64,000 bases of DNA from Lachnospiraceae bacterium (GTDB lineage: Bacteria; Bacillota; Clostridia; Lachnospirales; Lachnospiraceae). Below are positions 1-8,079 of this stretch, in pieces. Position numbers and translations under genes: made by a program. The stretch is from assembly GCA_011959105.1 (NCBI GenBank), contig BLLU01000104.1, forward strand, positions 25,237-89,236, given 5' to 3'. The notes under the pieces are model-generated. The model was given only the letters and a program-made list of their open reading frames with translations. It searched no databases and had not been told where the DNA came from. The first letter of the stretch is position 1. Every line of letters begins with the position of its first letter.

Positions 1-1
1 A

Positions 2-457
2 TTCGGCTTTGTGGAGGAAGAAACCTGCCGCCAGGCCTGCTATACCCGCAGGGAGTCCCTGAGAGTGGAGCATCGGGATATTCGGCCCCTGGGGGAAAGC
101 GACCTGGATTATGTTTCAAAACATTATACAAAATGTGATAAGACGTATTTACACCGGCGCATAATCGGCGGAGCCATGTATGGCATTTATGTAAGGGATG
201 GGGAACAGAGCCGGCTGGCGGGATTTATCGGCACCCACAGGGACGGCAGCATGGGAATGCTGTATGTGGAGGAAGCATATCGACGGCAGGGCCTGGCGGC
301 CTCACTGGAAAGCTGGCTGGTCAACAGGCATCTGAAACGGGGAGAGATTCCCTACTGCCAGATCAGAGAGGGAAATATTTCTGCCCTGCGGCTTCAGGAA
401 AAACTGGGACTTTATCTGTGCAGGGAACTTATGTGGTGGCTAAAAAAAGAGAATTAG
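2..457 (+). CDS. GNAT-family N-acetyltransferase, 5' end outside the window
   Basis: The reading frame is already open at base 2 (Phe-Gly-Phe precedes the GTG at 11), so the gene almost certainly begins upstream and only its C-terminal part is visible. The visible part has the GNAT acetyl-CoA-binding pattern: a strand ending in GMLYVEEAYRRQGLAASLE (motif A, the R/QxxGxA-like loop) followed by a helix, and later ISALRLQEKLGLYL, the usual 'neighbour, partner, GF/GLY' C-terminal segment. Such proteins move an acetyl group from acetyl-CoA to an amine; the substrate cannot be told. It ends 140 bases before rplS and is separated from it by a promoter, so it is probably the last gene of an upstream unit. 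Confidence 0.75.
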   Translation, partial: FGFVEEETCRQACYTRRESLRVEHRDIRPLGESDLDYVSKHYTKCDKTYLHRRIIGGAMYGIYVRDGEQSRLAGFIGTHRDGSMGMLYVEEAYRRQGLAASLESWLVNRHLKRGEIPYCQIREGNISALRLQEKLGLYLCRELMWWLKKEN

Positions 458-493
458 TAAGAGAAAAATTAGTAAGAGAAATAAATAAAAAAC

Positions 494-522
494 TTGCATA
501 ATATGCCATACTGTGGTAAAAT
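494..522 (+). promoter_or_regulatory. Promoter of rplS
   Basis: TTGCAT (494-499), 17-base spacer, TAAAAT (517-522): a good sigma-A type promoter in the gap before rplS. It leaves a leader of about 70 bases. Ribosomal protein L19 leaders are known in low-GC Gram-positive bacteria, but I could not confirm that fold here. Confidence 0.65.
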
Positions 523-599
523 ATTAACGTTGCGAAAATGAGATGGTCCTCTGTTACAGATTGTATTAAGAACATCAAGTACATTTCAGGAGGTTTATG

Positions 600-947
600 A
601 TGAGCGATATTATCAGAGAGATTGAAGCTGAGCAGATGAAAGCTGCCGTGGACGAGTTTGCCGTAGGCGATACCGTTAAGGTATACGGCAAGATCAAAGA
701 GGGCAACCGTGAGAGAATTCAGGTGTTTGAGGGCGTAGTCCTGAAGAGACAGGGCGGAAGCAGCCGCGAGACCTTTACCGTGAGAAAGACTTCCAACGGA
801 ATCGGTGTTGAGAAGACCTGGCCGGTACATTCCCCCAACGTGGAGAAGATCGAAGTGGTCAGAAGAGGTAAGGTAAGACGGGCCAAGCTGAACTACCTGA
901 GAGACCGTGTTGGTAAGAAGGCCAAGGTAAAAGAGTTGGTCAGATAA
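600..947 (+). CDS. rplS: 50S ribosomal protein L19
   Basis: L19 sits at the interface of the 30S and 50S ribosomal subunits. The 115-residue length, the start pattern with [18 protein letters not shown], the [11 protein letters not shown] strand-loop and the C-terminal basic [15 protein letters not shown] tail are all typical of the family. Two ATG codons lie in tandem at 597 and 600; AGGAGG at 588-593 is 3 bases from the first and 6 from the second, so 600 is the better start. The gene has its own promoter and is closed by a strong intrinsic terminator, so it is probably a single-gene unit. The following order (signal peptidase, rbgA, rnhB) is the conserved rplS neighbourhood of Firmicutes. 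Confidence 0.97.
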   Translation: MSDIIREIEAEQMKAAVDEFAVGDTVKVYGKIKEGNRERIQVFEGVVLKRQGGSSRETFTVRKTSNGIGVEKTWPVHSPNVEKIEVVRRGKVRRAKLNYLRDRVGKKAKVKELVR

Positions 948-958
948 TCTGCCGAAAT

Positions 959-995
959 GGGACAATTACTTTTTTGTAGTTGTCCTTTTCTATTT
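959..995 (+). terminator. Intrinsic terminator of rplS
   Basis: A 10-bp stem, GGACAATTAC (960-969) with GTAGTTGTCC (976-985), one G-U pair, a loop of six T and a T-rich tail (986-994), 12 bases after the rplS stop. Confidence 0.8.
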
Positions 996-1130
996 TAAAA
1001 GAATGTGCTATACTGTTAAGCAGAACGTTATACAATATCTCCCGGGGCGCCTGGTATGGAGCCTGCGGAGAAGCATTTTCCGCAGCGGGATTACGGGGGG
1101 ATGCGGAACACAGATGTAGGAGGAATGGCA

Positions 1131-1709
1131 GTGCCGCACAATAAGGGTTTGAGTTTTTACAAGCGGAGGAAAAAGATCAGCCCCCTGGCTGTAAGGGAAT
1201 TTTTCGTGGTGATATTCGGCATGGTGGCCGCCGTGTTTATCGCGGTGGTACTCACCTTTTTTTTCGGAACCTACACCAATATGGTGGGGGCATCCATGGA
1301 GCCGGATCTGTACAACGGACAGCGGGTGTATGTCAACCGCTTCAGCTATACCCTGTCAACGCCGAAGGTGGGCGATGTGGTGGTATTTCTGCCAAATGGC
1401 AATACCAATACCCATTATTATGTGAAGCGCGTGGTGGCCGGCCCCGGAGACACGGTCCTGATCCAGAACGGCGTGTTGTATGTCAACGGATTGGAAAGCC
1501 CCTGGGCTAAGATGAAAATACTGGATCCCGGAATTGCCGGGACGGAACTCACCCTGGAATTGGGACAGTATTTCTGCATGGGGGATAATCCGGGCAGCAG
1601 CGAGGACAGCCGCTCCGCCAATATCGGCCCCATTCGGGAACAGGATATCATCGGGGAGGCATGGCTGCATTTGGGCGGCGATCAGGGAGGCGCGGGTCTG
1701 ATACACTGA
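1131..1709 (+). CDS. lepB: Signal peptidase I (first copy)
   Basis: Membrane-bound serine protease that removes signal peptides from exported proteins. One N-terminal membrane segment (about residues 24-45) is followed by the catalytic serine motif GASMEPDL (Ser55) and the catalytic lysine motif YYVKRVVAGPGD (Lys99); the conserved GDNPGSSEDSR box is near the C-terminus. The family is the S26 type I peptidase, short Gram-positive form. Start: AGGAGG at 1118-1123 is 7 bases from the GTG at 1131 but only 1 base from the in-frame ATG at 1125, and the far ATG at 1056 has no ribosome site, so I chose GTG 1131 (193 residues). The ATG at 1056 would add 25 residues. A second lepB lies 1 kb downstream, separated only by rbgA. 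Confidence 0.9.
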   Translation: MPHNKGLSFYKRRKKISPLAVREFFVVIFGMVAAVFIAVVLTFFFGTYTNMVGASMEPDLYNGQRVYVNRFSYTLSTPKVGDVVVFLPNGNTNTHYYVKRVVAGPGDTVLIQNGVLYVNGLESPWAKMKILDPGIAGTELTLELGQYFCMGDNPGSSEDSRSANIGPIREQDIIGEAWLHLGGDQGGAGLIH

Positions 1710-1760
1710 CAGCTGTTGGTGCTTGCGGCGTTATCTGCGGCGCACAGGAAAGAGGAAAAT

Positions 1761-2603
1761 ATGAATTATCAATGGTATCCGGGGCATATGACAAAAGCAG
1801 TCCGGATGATGCAGGAAAATATAAAGTTGATTGACCTGGTCATAGAACTGGTGGACGCCAGGATTCCCCTGAGCAGCCACAATCCCGACATTGACAGGCT
1901 GGCAGCGGGAAAGTCGCGGATCGTGCTGCTGAATAAATCCGATTTGGCGGATCCGGCATATAATCGGTTATGGGTTCAGTACTTTCAAGGGCAGGGGGCC
2001 CATGTGCTGGAGATTAATTCCAAAACAGGCAGCGGTGTAAAGTCAATTCAGGGACTGGTTCAGGAGGCTTGCAGGGAGAAGATTGAGCGAGACCGCAGGC
2101 GGGGGATCGTGAATCGGCCGGTCCGGGCCATGGTGGTGGGAATTCCCAATGTGGGGAAATCCACATTTATTAATGCCTTTGCGGGAAAAGCCTGCACCAA
2201 AACCGGAAACAAGCCCGGAGTGACTAAGGGAAAGCAATGGATTCGGCTGGGCAAGGGACTGGAACTGTTGGATACTCCAGGCATTCTGTGGCCCAAGTTC
2301 GAGGATCAGCAGGTGGGAATGCGGTTGGCATTTATCGGCTCCATGAATGATGAAGTGATCATTCTGGATGAGTTGGCCTGTGATTTGATCCGCGCGCTGG
2401 AACAGCTATATCCCCAGGCGCTGCCCCAGCGCTACGGGATTGATGGCAGTGGGGAGCCTTCCTCCGTACTGGCCCGGGTGGCGGAGAGCAGGGGATGTTA
2501 TGCCAGGGGCAGTGAACTGGATCTGGAGAAGGCGGCGTCTATACTGCTGGAGGATTACCGCAGCGGCAGATTGGGCAGGCTGACGTTGGAGAAGCCGGAT
2601 TAA
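1761..2603 (+). CDS. rbgA: Ribosome biogenesis GTPase RbgA (YlqF)
   Basis: Circularly permuted GTPase needed for late assembly of the 50S subunit. It opens with the signature NYQWYPGHMTKA, then shows G4 (LLNKSDL) before G1 (GIPNVGKST), as expected for the permuted YlqF/YawG family, and G3 as DTPGILWPK. The C-terminal third is the helical ribosome-binding domain. An in-frame upstream ATG at 1716 exists, but the ATG at 1761 directly precedes the family N-terminus and has GAGG 5-8 bases upstream, so it is preferred (280 residues). Same strand as, and close to, lepB genes and rnhB; in B. subtilis ylqF is likewise followed by rnhB. Confidence 0.95.
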   Translation: MNYQWYPGHMTKAVRMMQENIKLIDLVIELVDARIPLSSHNPDIDRLAAGKSRIVLLNKSDLADPAYNRLWVQYFQGQGAHVLEINSKTGSGVKSIQGLVQEACREKIERDRRRGIVNRPVRAMVVGIPNVGKSTFINAFAGKACTKTGNKPGVTKGKQWIRLGKGLELLDTPGILWPKFEDQQVGMRLAFIGSMNDEVIILDELACDLIRALEQLYPQALPQRYGIDGSGEPSSVLARVAESRGCYARGSELDLEKAASILLEDYRSGRLGRLTLEKPD

Positions 2604-2698
2604 TTCAGCCCGGCTGACATGGGAGAAGCCTAATCGGTCCGATTTGTGACATGAGAGGCCGGGATAAGGCACATACATAGAAACTATATAAAGGTTGG

Positions 2699-3253
2699 AT
2701 GAGCGGCATGAAGAAAGTAATGAGAGAAATATTGAGTACGGGACTTTATCTGTTGATTGTACTTTGCCTGACCTATCTGGTAATTGCGTTTGTAGGACAG
2801 AGAACCGAGGTGAACGGGGGCAGCATGGAGCCCACTTTGAGCGATGAGGATAATCTGATCGTGGATAAGATTACCTATCGGTTCAGCGACCCGGAACGTT
2901 TTGACATCATTGTCTTTCCCTTTAAATACAAGGAAAAGACTTATTATATCAAGCGGATTATCGGCCTGCCGGGGGAGACCGTGCAGATTGACCAGCAGGG
3001 GAATATCTATATTGACGGGGAAATCCTGAACGAGAATTACGGGAAGGAAGTCATTCAGCCGGACCATATCGGCCTGGCCAGCCAGCCCATCACGCTGGGG
3101 GACGACGAATATTTTGTGCTGGGGGACAATCGCAACAACAGTACGGACAGCCGGGTGTCCCAAGTGGGGAATATCAAACGGGACGATATTATCGGCAGAG
3201 CATGGGTTCGTATCTGGCCCTTTGATAAATTCGGCGTGTTAAAGCACCAGTAA
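2699..3253 (+). CDS. lepB: Signal peptidase I (second copy)
   Basis: A second type I signal peptidase, 184 residues. It has an N-terminal membrane helix (about residues 12-32), GGSMEPTL with catalytic Ser42, YYIKRIIGLPGE with catalytic Lys85, and VLGDNRNNSTDSR near residue 142. It is closer to the classical SipS/SipT type than the first copy (for example GDNR instead of GDNP). ATG 2699 has AAGG a few bases upstream; an in-frame ATG at 2708 is possible. rnhB starts 12 bases downstream, indicating co-transcription. Confidence 0.93.
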   Translation: MSGMKKVMREILSTGLYLLIVLCLTYLVIAFVGQRTEVNGGSMEPTLSDEDNLIVDKITYRFSDPERFDIIVFPFKYKEKTYYIKRIIGLPGETVQIDQQGNIYIDGEILNENYGKEVIQPDHIGLASQPITLGDDEYFVLGDNRNNSTDSRVSQVGNIKRDDIIGRAWVRIWPFDKFGVLKHQ

Positions 3254-3265
3254 AGGAGTGGCGGC

Positions 3266-4024
3266 ATGACAGTCAGGATCGGGGAAGTGAAGGCGCAGTT
3301 GCAGGCAGCTTGTGATAATGAGCTGCCTGCTTTTATAACACAGTATGAGGGCGACGAAAGGGCAGGTGTCCGCAAATGTGTGGAAGCTGCCAGAAAGCGG
3401 ATGGAATCTCTGGAAAGAGAGAAGCTGAGGACGGAAAAACTGTGGGAGTATGAGCGGGGATACAGCGGCTATTCTCATATCTGCGGCATTGACGAGGCGG
3501 GCAGGGGCCCCCTGGCGGGGCCGGTGGTGGCAGGGGCCGTGATCCTTCCAAAGGATTGTGATCTCTTATATATTAATGATTCCAAACAATTATCCGAAAA
3601 AAAGAGAGAGGAACTCTATAGAGCCATACTGGAGAAAGCCCTGTGCTGGGGGGTGGGCTATGCCTCTCCCCAGAGGATTGATGAGATCAATATATTGCAG
3701 GCCACCTATGAGGCCATGCGGGAGGCCATCAGCAAGCTGCATCCCCAGCCGGATCTGCTTCTCAACGATGCGGTAACCATCCCGCAGGTATCCATACGGC
3801 AGATTCCCATCATCAAGGGTGACGCCAAGAGCATTTCCATCGGGGCAGCCAGCATCATCGCCAAAGTTACCAGGGACAGACTGATGAGGGAGTATGACCA
3901 GTTGTTTCCGGGATATGGCTTTGCGAAGAATAAAGGATATGGGGGAGAGGCCCATATCGAAGCACTCAAAAAGTATGGCCCTACGCCCATCCATCGGAAG
4001 AGTTTTATCCATCGTTTCGTGTGA
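3266..4024 (+). CDS. rnhB: Ribonuclease HII
   Basis: Removes ribonucleotides and RNA from RNA-DNA hybrids. The signature GIDEAGRGPLAGPVVAGA contains the two first catalytic acids (Asp76, Glu77); the remaining metal ligands lie in LLLNDAV and the AASIIAKVTRDRLM block; the C-terminus has the typical GYGFAKNKGYGG...HR.SF pattern. The roughly 70-residue N-terminal extension before the catalytic core, rich in charged helix, is usual in Bacillus/clostridial RNase HII. AGGAG lies 8 bases before the ATG. Follows lepB by 12 bases and precedes the FliK-like gene by 9, so it is inside one transcription unit. Confidence 0.96.
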   Translation: MTVRIGEVKAQLQAACDNELPAFITQYEGDERAGVRKCVEAARKRMESLEREKLRTEKLWEYERGYSGYSHICGIDEAGRGPLAGPVVAGAVILPKDCDLLYINDSKQLSEKKREELYRAILEKALCWGVGYASPQRIDEINILQATYEAMREAISKLHPQPDLLLNDAVTIPQVSIRQIPIIKGDAKSISIGAASIIAKVTRDRLMREYDQLFPGYGFAKNKGYGGEAHIEALKKYGPTPIHRKSFIHRFV

Positions 4025-4033
4025 GGAGTTAAT

Positions 4034-5701
4034 ATGTGGATCATGGATTTGTTTCAGGCAGGAAAACAGACTGGGAATGCCCAGAATACGCAGAATGCCC
4101 AGGCCCCGGGGAAAGAACCCTCCGCTGCCCTTCTGCAGAAGGAGATCCGGGCGCTGGCCCCCGGGCAGGTACTCTCCGGGCAGATTCTGGAAAAAACCGG
4201 AGAGGATCTGCGGCTTCTGGTGAATTTCCAGGGGAGCGAGCTGGAACTTCAGGCCAGGCTGGAGCAGAACATAGCCCTGTCCATGGGCAGGAATATTCTG
4301 TTTCAGGTGAAAAATAACGGCAGCGGCCTTTCCCTGAGTCCTCTGTTCGAGAATATGGGCATGGAGGCCAACGCCCAGAAAGCGGTGGAGATGGCTTCCC
4401 TGCCCGTCAACGACACCACCATGCAGCTGGTGGGGCAGTTGATGAAGGAGGGTATGCCCATCGACAAGGAGGCATTGCAGACCTTTTATCATGAGATGAT
4501 TGCTTTCGCGGACGCGGAGGTGATGGATATTATAGACCTGCACAAGCTGGGACTTCCTGTGAATGAAGAGAATCTGGAGCAGATGCATTCTTATAAAAAT
4601 ATGACCCATCAACTGATGGGGGGAATCCAGGACCTGAGCGCGCAGCTGCCGGGGCTGCTGCAGGAGATGGCGGGCCAGGGCCTGGAGAAGGAGATCGGCA
4701 GGCTGCTGGCGGCCCTGCTGTTGGGAGGAGACGGGGCTTCCGCTGCCGGGACAGGGGAAGCCGCCGCTCCCATGCCCACGGAGGAGACCGGGACTTTGCC
4801 CGGCGTTCTGCCGGAGAGCCGGGATGCCGCACAGGGACAGACAAAGATCGTGATTGCGGAGGAAGTTCTTCAGTCTGAGAACAATGGGGCGGAGACGGAC
4901 CGGCTGCCTCAGAGCCTTCCCGGCATGGAGGGAGATGCCGCAGAGGGCCTGCCGGGCCGGGAGATCCCCGTGAAGGATCAGGCGCAGCTGCCGGACCAGA
5001 CATCGTTCCATTTGCTGCGTCAGGTGGCACAGGCTTTGGCGGAGGGAAAGCCGCTGCCATTGAAGGAACTGGCCAAATCCCCTGATTTTCAAAAGCAGCT
5101 GCAGGAGTATGTGAGGCAGGAATTGTCCCTGCGGCCTGAGGACGCGGGTAAAGAAAAATTGGGTGAGCTATACAGCAGGCTGGGCAGACAGTTAAGCGCC
5201 CTTTCGGAAGCGCTGGGCAGTGCGGGACAGGAGGCAGGCGCGCTGGGCCGGACGGTGCAGAATCTAAGCCAGAACCTGAATTTTCTGAACCAGTTGAACA
5301 ATATGTATTCCTATGTGCAGTTACCTTTGAAAATGACGGACCAGGATGCCCACGGGGAGTTGTATGTATATGCGAACAGGCATAAAAAGGCAGTCCGGGA
5401 GGGGGAGGTAAGCGCGCTGCTGCATCTGGATATGGCGAATCTGGGCCCCATGGATGTCTATGTCCAACTGAGGGAGAACCATGTGGGAACCCGTTTCTAT
5501 CTGCCGGACGAGGAAATGCTGGATTTTATAGCGGAGCATATTGATCTGCTGAACAGCAGGCTAAAGCAGCGGGGGTACCATATGAACTGTACTTTCCAGA
5601 CCAGGGAAGCCGGAACGGGAAACACGGTGATGCAGGAACTGATTGAGGCCCAGAGCAACCGCCCCATGGGCGCGGACTATTCCTTTGACGCATTCGCCTG
5701 A
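4034..5701 (+). CDS. FliK-like protein (flagellar hook-length control C-terminal domain), YlqG counterpart
   Basis: A 555-residue protein with three visible parts: an N-terminal region to about 190 with an OB-like strand set (PGQVLSGQILEK...), a low-complexity Ala/Gly/Pro/Glu linker at about 225-310, and a C-terminal domain from about 425 to 540 that reads like the FliK C-terminal domain (VSALLHLDMANLGPMDVYVQL...). In B. subtilis the gene after rnhB, ylqG, has the same general build and is followed by the FlhB-like ylqH, as here. No other flagellar gene lies in this window, so a role in hook assembly cannot be assumed. The GGAG before ATG 4034 supports the start; an in-frame ATG at 4043 is possible. 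Confidence 0.7.
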   Translation: MWIMDLFQAGKQTGNAQNTQNAQAPGKEPSAALLQKEIRALAPGQVLSGQILEKTGEDLRLLVNFQGSELELQARLEQNIALSMGRNILFQVKNNGSGLSLSPLFENMGMEANAQKAVEMASLPVNDTTMQLVGQLMKEGMPIDKEALQTFYHEMIAFADAEVMDIIDLHKLGLPVNEENLEQMHSYKNMTHQLMGGIQDLSAQLPGLLQEMAGQGLEKEIGRLLAALLLGGDGASAAGTGEAAAPMPTEETGTLPGVLPESRDAAQGQTKIVIAEEVLQSENNGAETDRLPQSLPGMEGDAAEGLPGREIPVKDQAQLPDQTSFHLLRQVAQALAEGKPLPLKELAKSPDFQKQLQEYVRQELSLRPEDAGKEKLGELYSRLGRQLSALSEALGSAGQEAGALGRTVQNLSQNLNFLNQLNNMYSYVQLPLKMTDQDAHGELYVYANRHKKAVREGEVSALLHLDMANLGPMDVYVQLRENHVGTRFYLPDEEMLDFIAEHIDLLNSRLKQRGYHMNCTFQTREAGTGNTVMQELIEAQSNRPMGADYSFDAFA

Positions 5702-5739
5702 TCTGACGACAGGGAATTCTATCGAAACAGGAGATTGAT

Positions 5740-6045
5740 ATGGCAGAAAACAATAAACCCAAGCAGGCCATAGCGCTGGAGTATAATCCCGAGGAAGACG
5801 CTCCTAAGATCATTGCCTCCGGCAGGGGAAAGCTGGCGGAGCGGATTATCGAGAGGGCCCAGGAGAATGATGTGCCCATACACCGGGACGACAAGCTGGC
5901 GGATACCCTTTCACGGCTGGAGATCGGAGATATGATACCGCCGGAACTCTATGAAGTGGTGGCGGAAATCCTGGTATTCGTGGATTCCATGGATAAACTC
6001 AGAGGTAAAGTAGGAACAGCCGGAAAGACCGGGAGTAAGGGATGA
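5740..6045 (+). CDS. FlhB C-terminal-domain-like protein (YlqH family)
   Basis: A 101-residue protein homologous to only the cytoplasmic C-terminal part of the type III export switch protein FlhB/EscU: QAIALEYNP, APKIIASGRGKLAERI, ERAQENDVPI, then the DTLSRLEIGDMIPPELYEVVAEIL block. The membrane domain is missing and the sequence starts just after the place where FlhB carries the self-cleaving NPTH motif, which is absent. Stand-alone FlhB-like proteins beside rnhB are common in Firmicutes; their function is not settled. Pairing with a FliK-like gene immediately upstream mirrors the FliK-FlhB substrate-switch partnership, which suggests, but does not prove, that the two products interact. Ends in a 4-base overlap with yraN. 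Confidence 0.8.
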   Translation: MAENNKPKQAIALEYNPEEDAPKIIASGRGKLAERIIERAQENDVPIHRDDKLADTLSRLEIGDMIPPELYEVVAEILVFVDSMDKLRGKVGTAGKTGSKG

Positions 6046-6398
6046 ACAGGCGCAGAGTGGGAGCTGACAAGGAATGCCTGGCCGCCGCTTTTCTGGAAAG
6101 CCGGGGAGTGTCCATATTGGAGCGTAATTACCGCAGCCGAAGCGGGGAGATTGACCTGGTGGGCCGGGACGGTGAGTACCTGGTATTTATAGAGGTGAAA
6201 TACAGGGCCGGCGTCCGCATGGGGCATCCCGAGGAGGCGGTGGGCTATGCCAAGCAAAAACAGATTTGCCGGGTGGCAGACTATTATCGCCTCGTCAGGC
6301 AGCTGCCTGTGCAGACTGCGATAAGATATGACGTGGTGGCCATTGAGGGGGAAGAGATTCGGTGGGTGAAAAATGCATTTCCCCATCATTACCGTTAG
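6042..6398 (+). CDS. yraN: YraN family (UPF0102) endonuclease-like protein
   Basis: A 118-residue member of the UPF0102 family, a compact restriction-endonuclease-like fold. The core shows the family signature: NYRSRSGEIDLVGRDGEYLVFIEVKYR, with the acidic pair and the ExK motif (E-V-K) typical of PD-(D/E)xK nucleases, then IRYDVVAI near the C-terminus. The cellular substrate of the family is not established. The ATG overlaps the stop of the FlhB-like gene (ATGA), showing translational coupling; pgeF starts 10 bases after its end. Confidence 0.9.
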   Translation: MNRRRVGADKECLAAAFLESRGVSILERNYRSRSGEIDLVGRDGEYLVFIEVKYRAGVRMGHPEEAVGYAKQKQICRVADYYRLVRQLPVQTAIRYDVVAIEGEEIRWVKNAFPHHYR

Positions 6399-6408
6399 GA
6401 GGGGATAT

Positions 6409-7341
6409 ATGGAACAGATCATCAGGGCGTCAGGCCGGAAGCAGGTGATGCGTCAGCAAGAGGCGGGACAGGTGGAATATCTCACCTTTCCGCTGCTTTC
6501 TGCCCAGCCGGGAATCACCCATGGGTTTTCCACCAGAAAGGGCGGCGTCAGCCGGGATATCTATGCCTCCATGAACCTGTCCTTTACCAGGGGGGATGAG
6601 GAGGAAAGGGTACAGGAAAATTTTCGCCGCATGGCGGCGGCTCTGGGCACGGAGGTGGGCCATATGGTGTGTACCTTCCAGACCCATACCACCAATATCC
6701 GACAGGTTTTTTCTTCGGACGGGGGAAAGGGGATTATCCGTGAACGGGGCTATACCGACGTGGACGGTCTGGTGACCAATGAGAAAGGACTGTGTCTGGT
6801 GTGCTTTTTCGCGGACTGTGTGCCCCTGTACTTTGTGGATCGAAGGAACGGGGCCATCGGCCTGGCCCATGCCGGCTGGCGCGGAACGGTGGCCGGCATG
6901 GGCGGCCGCATGGTTCGGCGTATGGAGCGGGAATTCGGCACCAGGCCGGAGGATCTGATTGCTGCCATCGGGCCTTCCATCTGCCGGGACTGTTATGAAG
7001 TCAGCGAAGAGGTGGCGGAGCAGTTTCGCAAAATGGAGGAGGAGATTCCGGGGAGCCCTGGACTGCTGGCAGAACTGGAGGCACAAAGAGCTTATCCCCA
7101 CACGCAGATTCTGAAGCCGGGAAAAGAAGAGGGAAAATACCAGCTGGATCTGTGGCTGGCTAATTTGCTGGTACTGCGGGCGGCGGGGATTCCCCTGTCC
7201 CACATCCAGGTGACGGATCTTTGTACCTGTTGTAACCCCGGCTATCTGTTTTCCCATCGGGCCAGCCAGGGAAAACGGGGCAATCTGGCGGCGTTTCTTA
7301 TGATGCGTGATCAGGAAGAAGCGGATTTTGACGGATCCTGA
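6409..7341 (+). CDS. pgeF: Peptidoglycan editing factor / purine nucleoside phosphorylase-like YfiH (DUF152)
   Basis: Multicopper-oxidase-like 'laccase' domain protein of the YfiH/YlmD family. The conserved metal-binding residues are visible: FQTHTTN (His), FFADCVPLYF (Cys) and LAHAGWRGT (His), plus the late TDLCTCC..LFSHRA segment. Family members have purine nucleoside phosphorylase/adenosine deaminase activity, and the Escherichia coli protein corrects peptidoglycan stem peptides. Start: AGGAGG at 6397-6402 is 6 bases before ATG 6409; the longer in-frame ATG at 6373 would overlap yraN by 26 bases and lacks a site. The two-component system follows 20 bases later. Confidence 0.9.
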   Translation: MEQIIRASGRKQVMRQQEAGQVEYLTFPLLSAQPGITHGFSTRKGGVSRDIYASMNLSFTRGDEEERVQENFRRMAAALGTEVGHMVCTFQTHTTNIRQVFSSDGGKGIIRERGYTDVDGLVTNEKGLCLVCFFADCVPLYFVDRRNGAIGLAHAGWRGTVAGMGGRMVRRMEREFGTRPEDLIAAIGPSICRDCYEVSEEVAEQFRKMEEEIPGSPGLLAELEAQRAYPHTQILKPGKEEGKYQLDLWLANLLVLRAAGIPLSHIQVTDLCTCCNPGYLFSHRASQGKRGNLAAFLMMRDQEEADFDGS

Positions 7342-7361
7342 GAGTTTAAGCGGAGGGATGT

Positions 7362-8060
7362 ATGGCAAACATATTGGTATGTGATGACGACAGGGAAATT
7401 GTGGAAGCCATTGATATCTACCTGCAGGAGGAGGGATATCAGGTGTTCAGGGCATACGATGGGGAGCAGGCCGTGGAATTGCTGGCCCGGGAGCAGATTC
7501 ATCTGCTGATCATGGATGTGATGATGCCCAGGATGGACGGGATTGCCGCCACTCTCAAGATCCGGGAGAGCAGCAGCATTCCCATTATTATCCTGTCCGC
7601 CAAATCCGAGGACAAGGACAAGATACTGGGGCTGAACATCGGGGCGGACGATTATGTGACCAAGCCCTTTAACCCTCTGGAACTGGTGGCCAGGGTGAAG
7701 TCCAATCTGCGCCGTTACACTTCGCTGGGCAGCCTGGGTCAGGAGAACATCCACACCTACCGGGCAGGGGGGCTTGTGATTAATGACGAGAACAAAGAGG
7801 TTACCGTGGACGGGGAAACGGTTAAACTCACTCCCATAGAGTACAATATCCTGTTACTTCTTGTGAAAAACCAGGGCCGGGTCTTTTCCATTAACCAGAT
7901 CTATGAAAACATCTGGAATGAGGACGCCATTGGCGCGGACAACACGGTGGCAGTACATATCCGCCATATTCGGGAGAAAATAGAAATCAATCCACGGGAT
8001 CCCCGCTACCTGAAAGTGGTATGGGGAGTGGGATATAAAGTGGAAAAGCAGGAACAGTGA
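7362..8060 (+). CDS. OmpR/PhoB-family response regulator (TCS 1)
   Basis: 232 residues: receiver domain (about 1-118) with the acidic pocket DDD at 8-10, phosphorylation site Asp52 in LIMDVMMP, and Lys101 in VTKPFNP; then a winged-helix DNA-binding domain (about 133-230) with the transactivation pattern LTPIEYNILLLL...VWGVGYK. It resembles the VanR/YycF type. GGAGGG lies just ahead of the ATG. The cognate kinase starts 19 bases downstream. A close paralogue is encoded at 21304-22017 and shares the NIREKIEI/HIREKIEI-NP-YLKVVWGVGYK ending. Confidence 0.95.
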   Translation: MANILVCDDDREIVEAIDIYLQEEGYQVFRAYDGEQAVELLAREQIHLLIMDVMMPRMDGIAATLKIRESSSIPIIILSAKSEDKDKILGLNIGADDYVTKPFNPLELVARVKSNLRRYTSLGSLGQENIHTYRAGGLVINDENKEVTVDGETVKLTPIEYNILLLLVKNQGRVFSINQIYENIWNEDAIGADNTVAVHIRHIREKIEINPRDPRYLKVVWGVGYKVEKQEQ

Positions 8061-8079
8061 TTTATATTTATGAAGGCGC

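Noticed and set aside
1009..1014. TATACT ahead of the first lepB as a promoter
   Set aside because: A good -10 box, but no matching -35 sequence at 16-18 bases; not listed as a feature.
3590..5092. 500-codon open frame on the minus strand opposite rnhB and the FliK-like gene
   Set aside because: Spans two unrelated real genes on the other strand, His/Gln/Leu-rich low-quality sequence, no ribosome site or family pattern.
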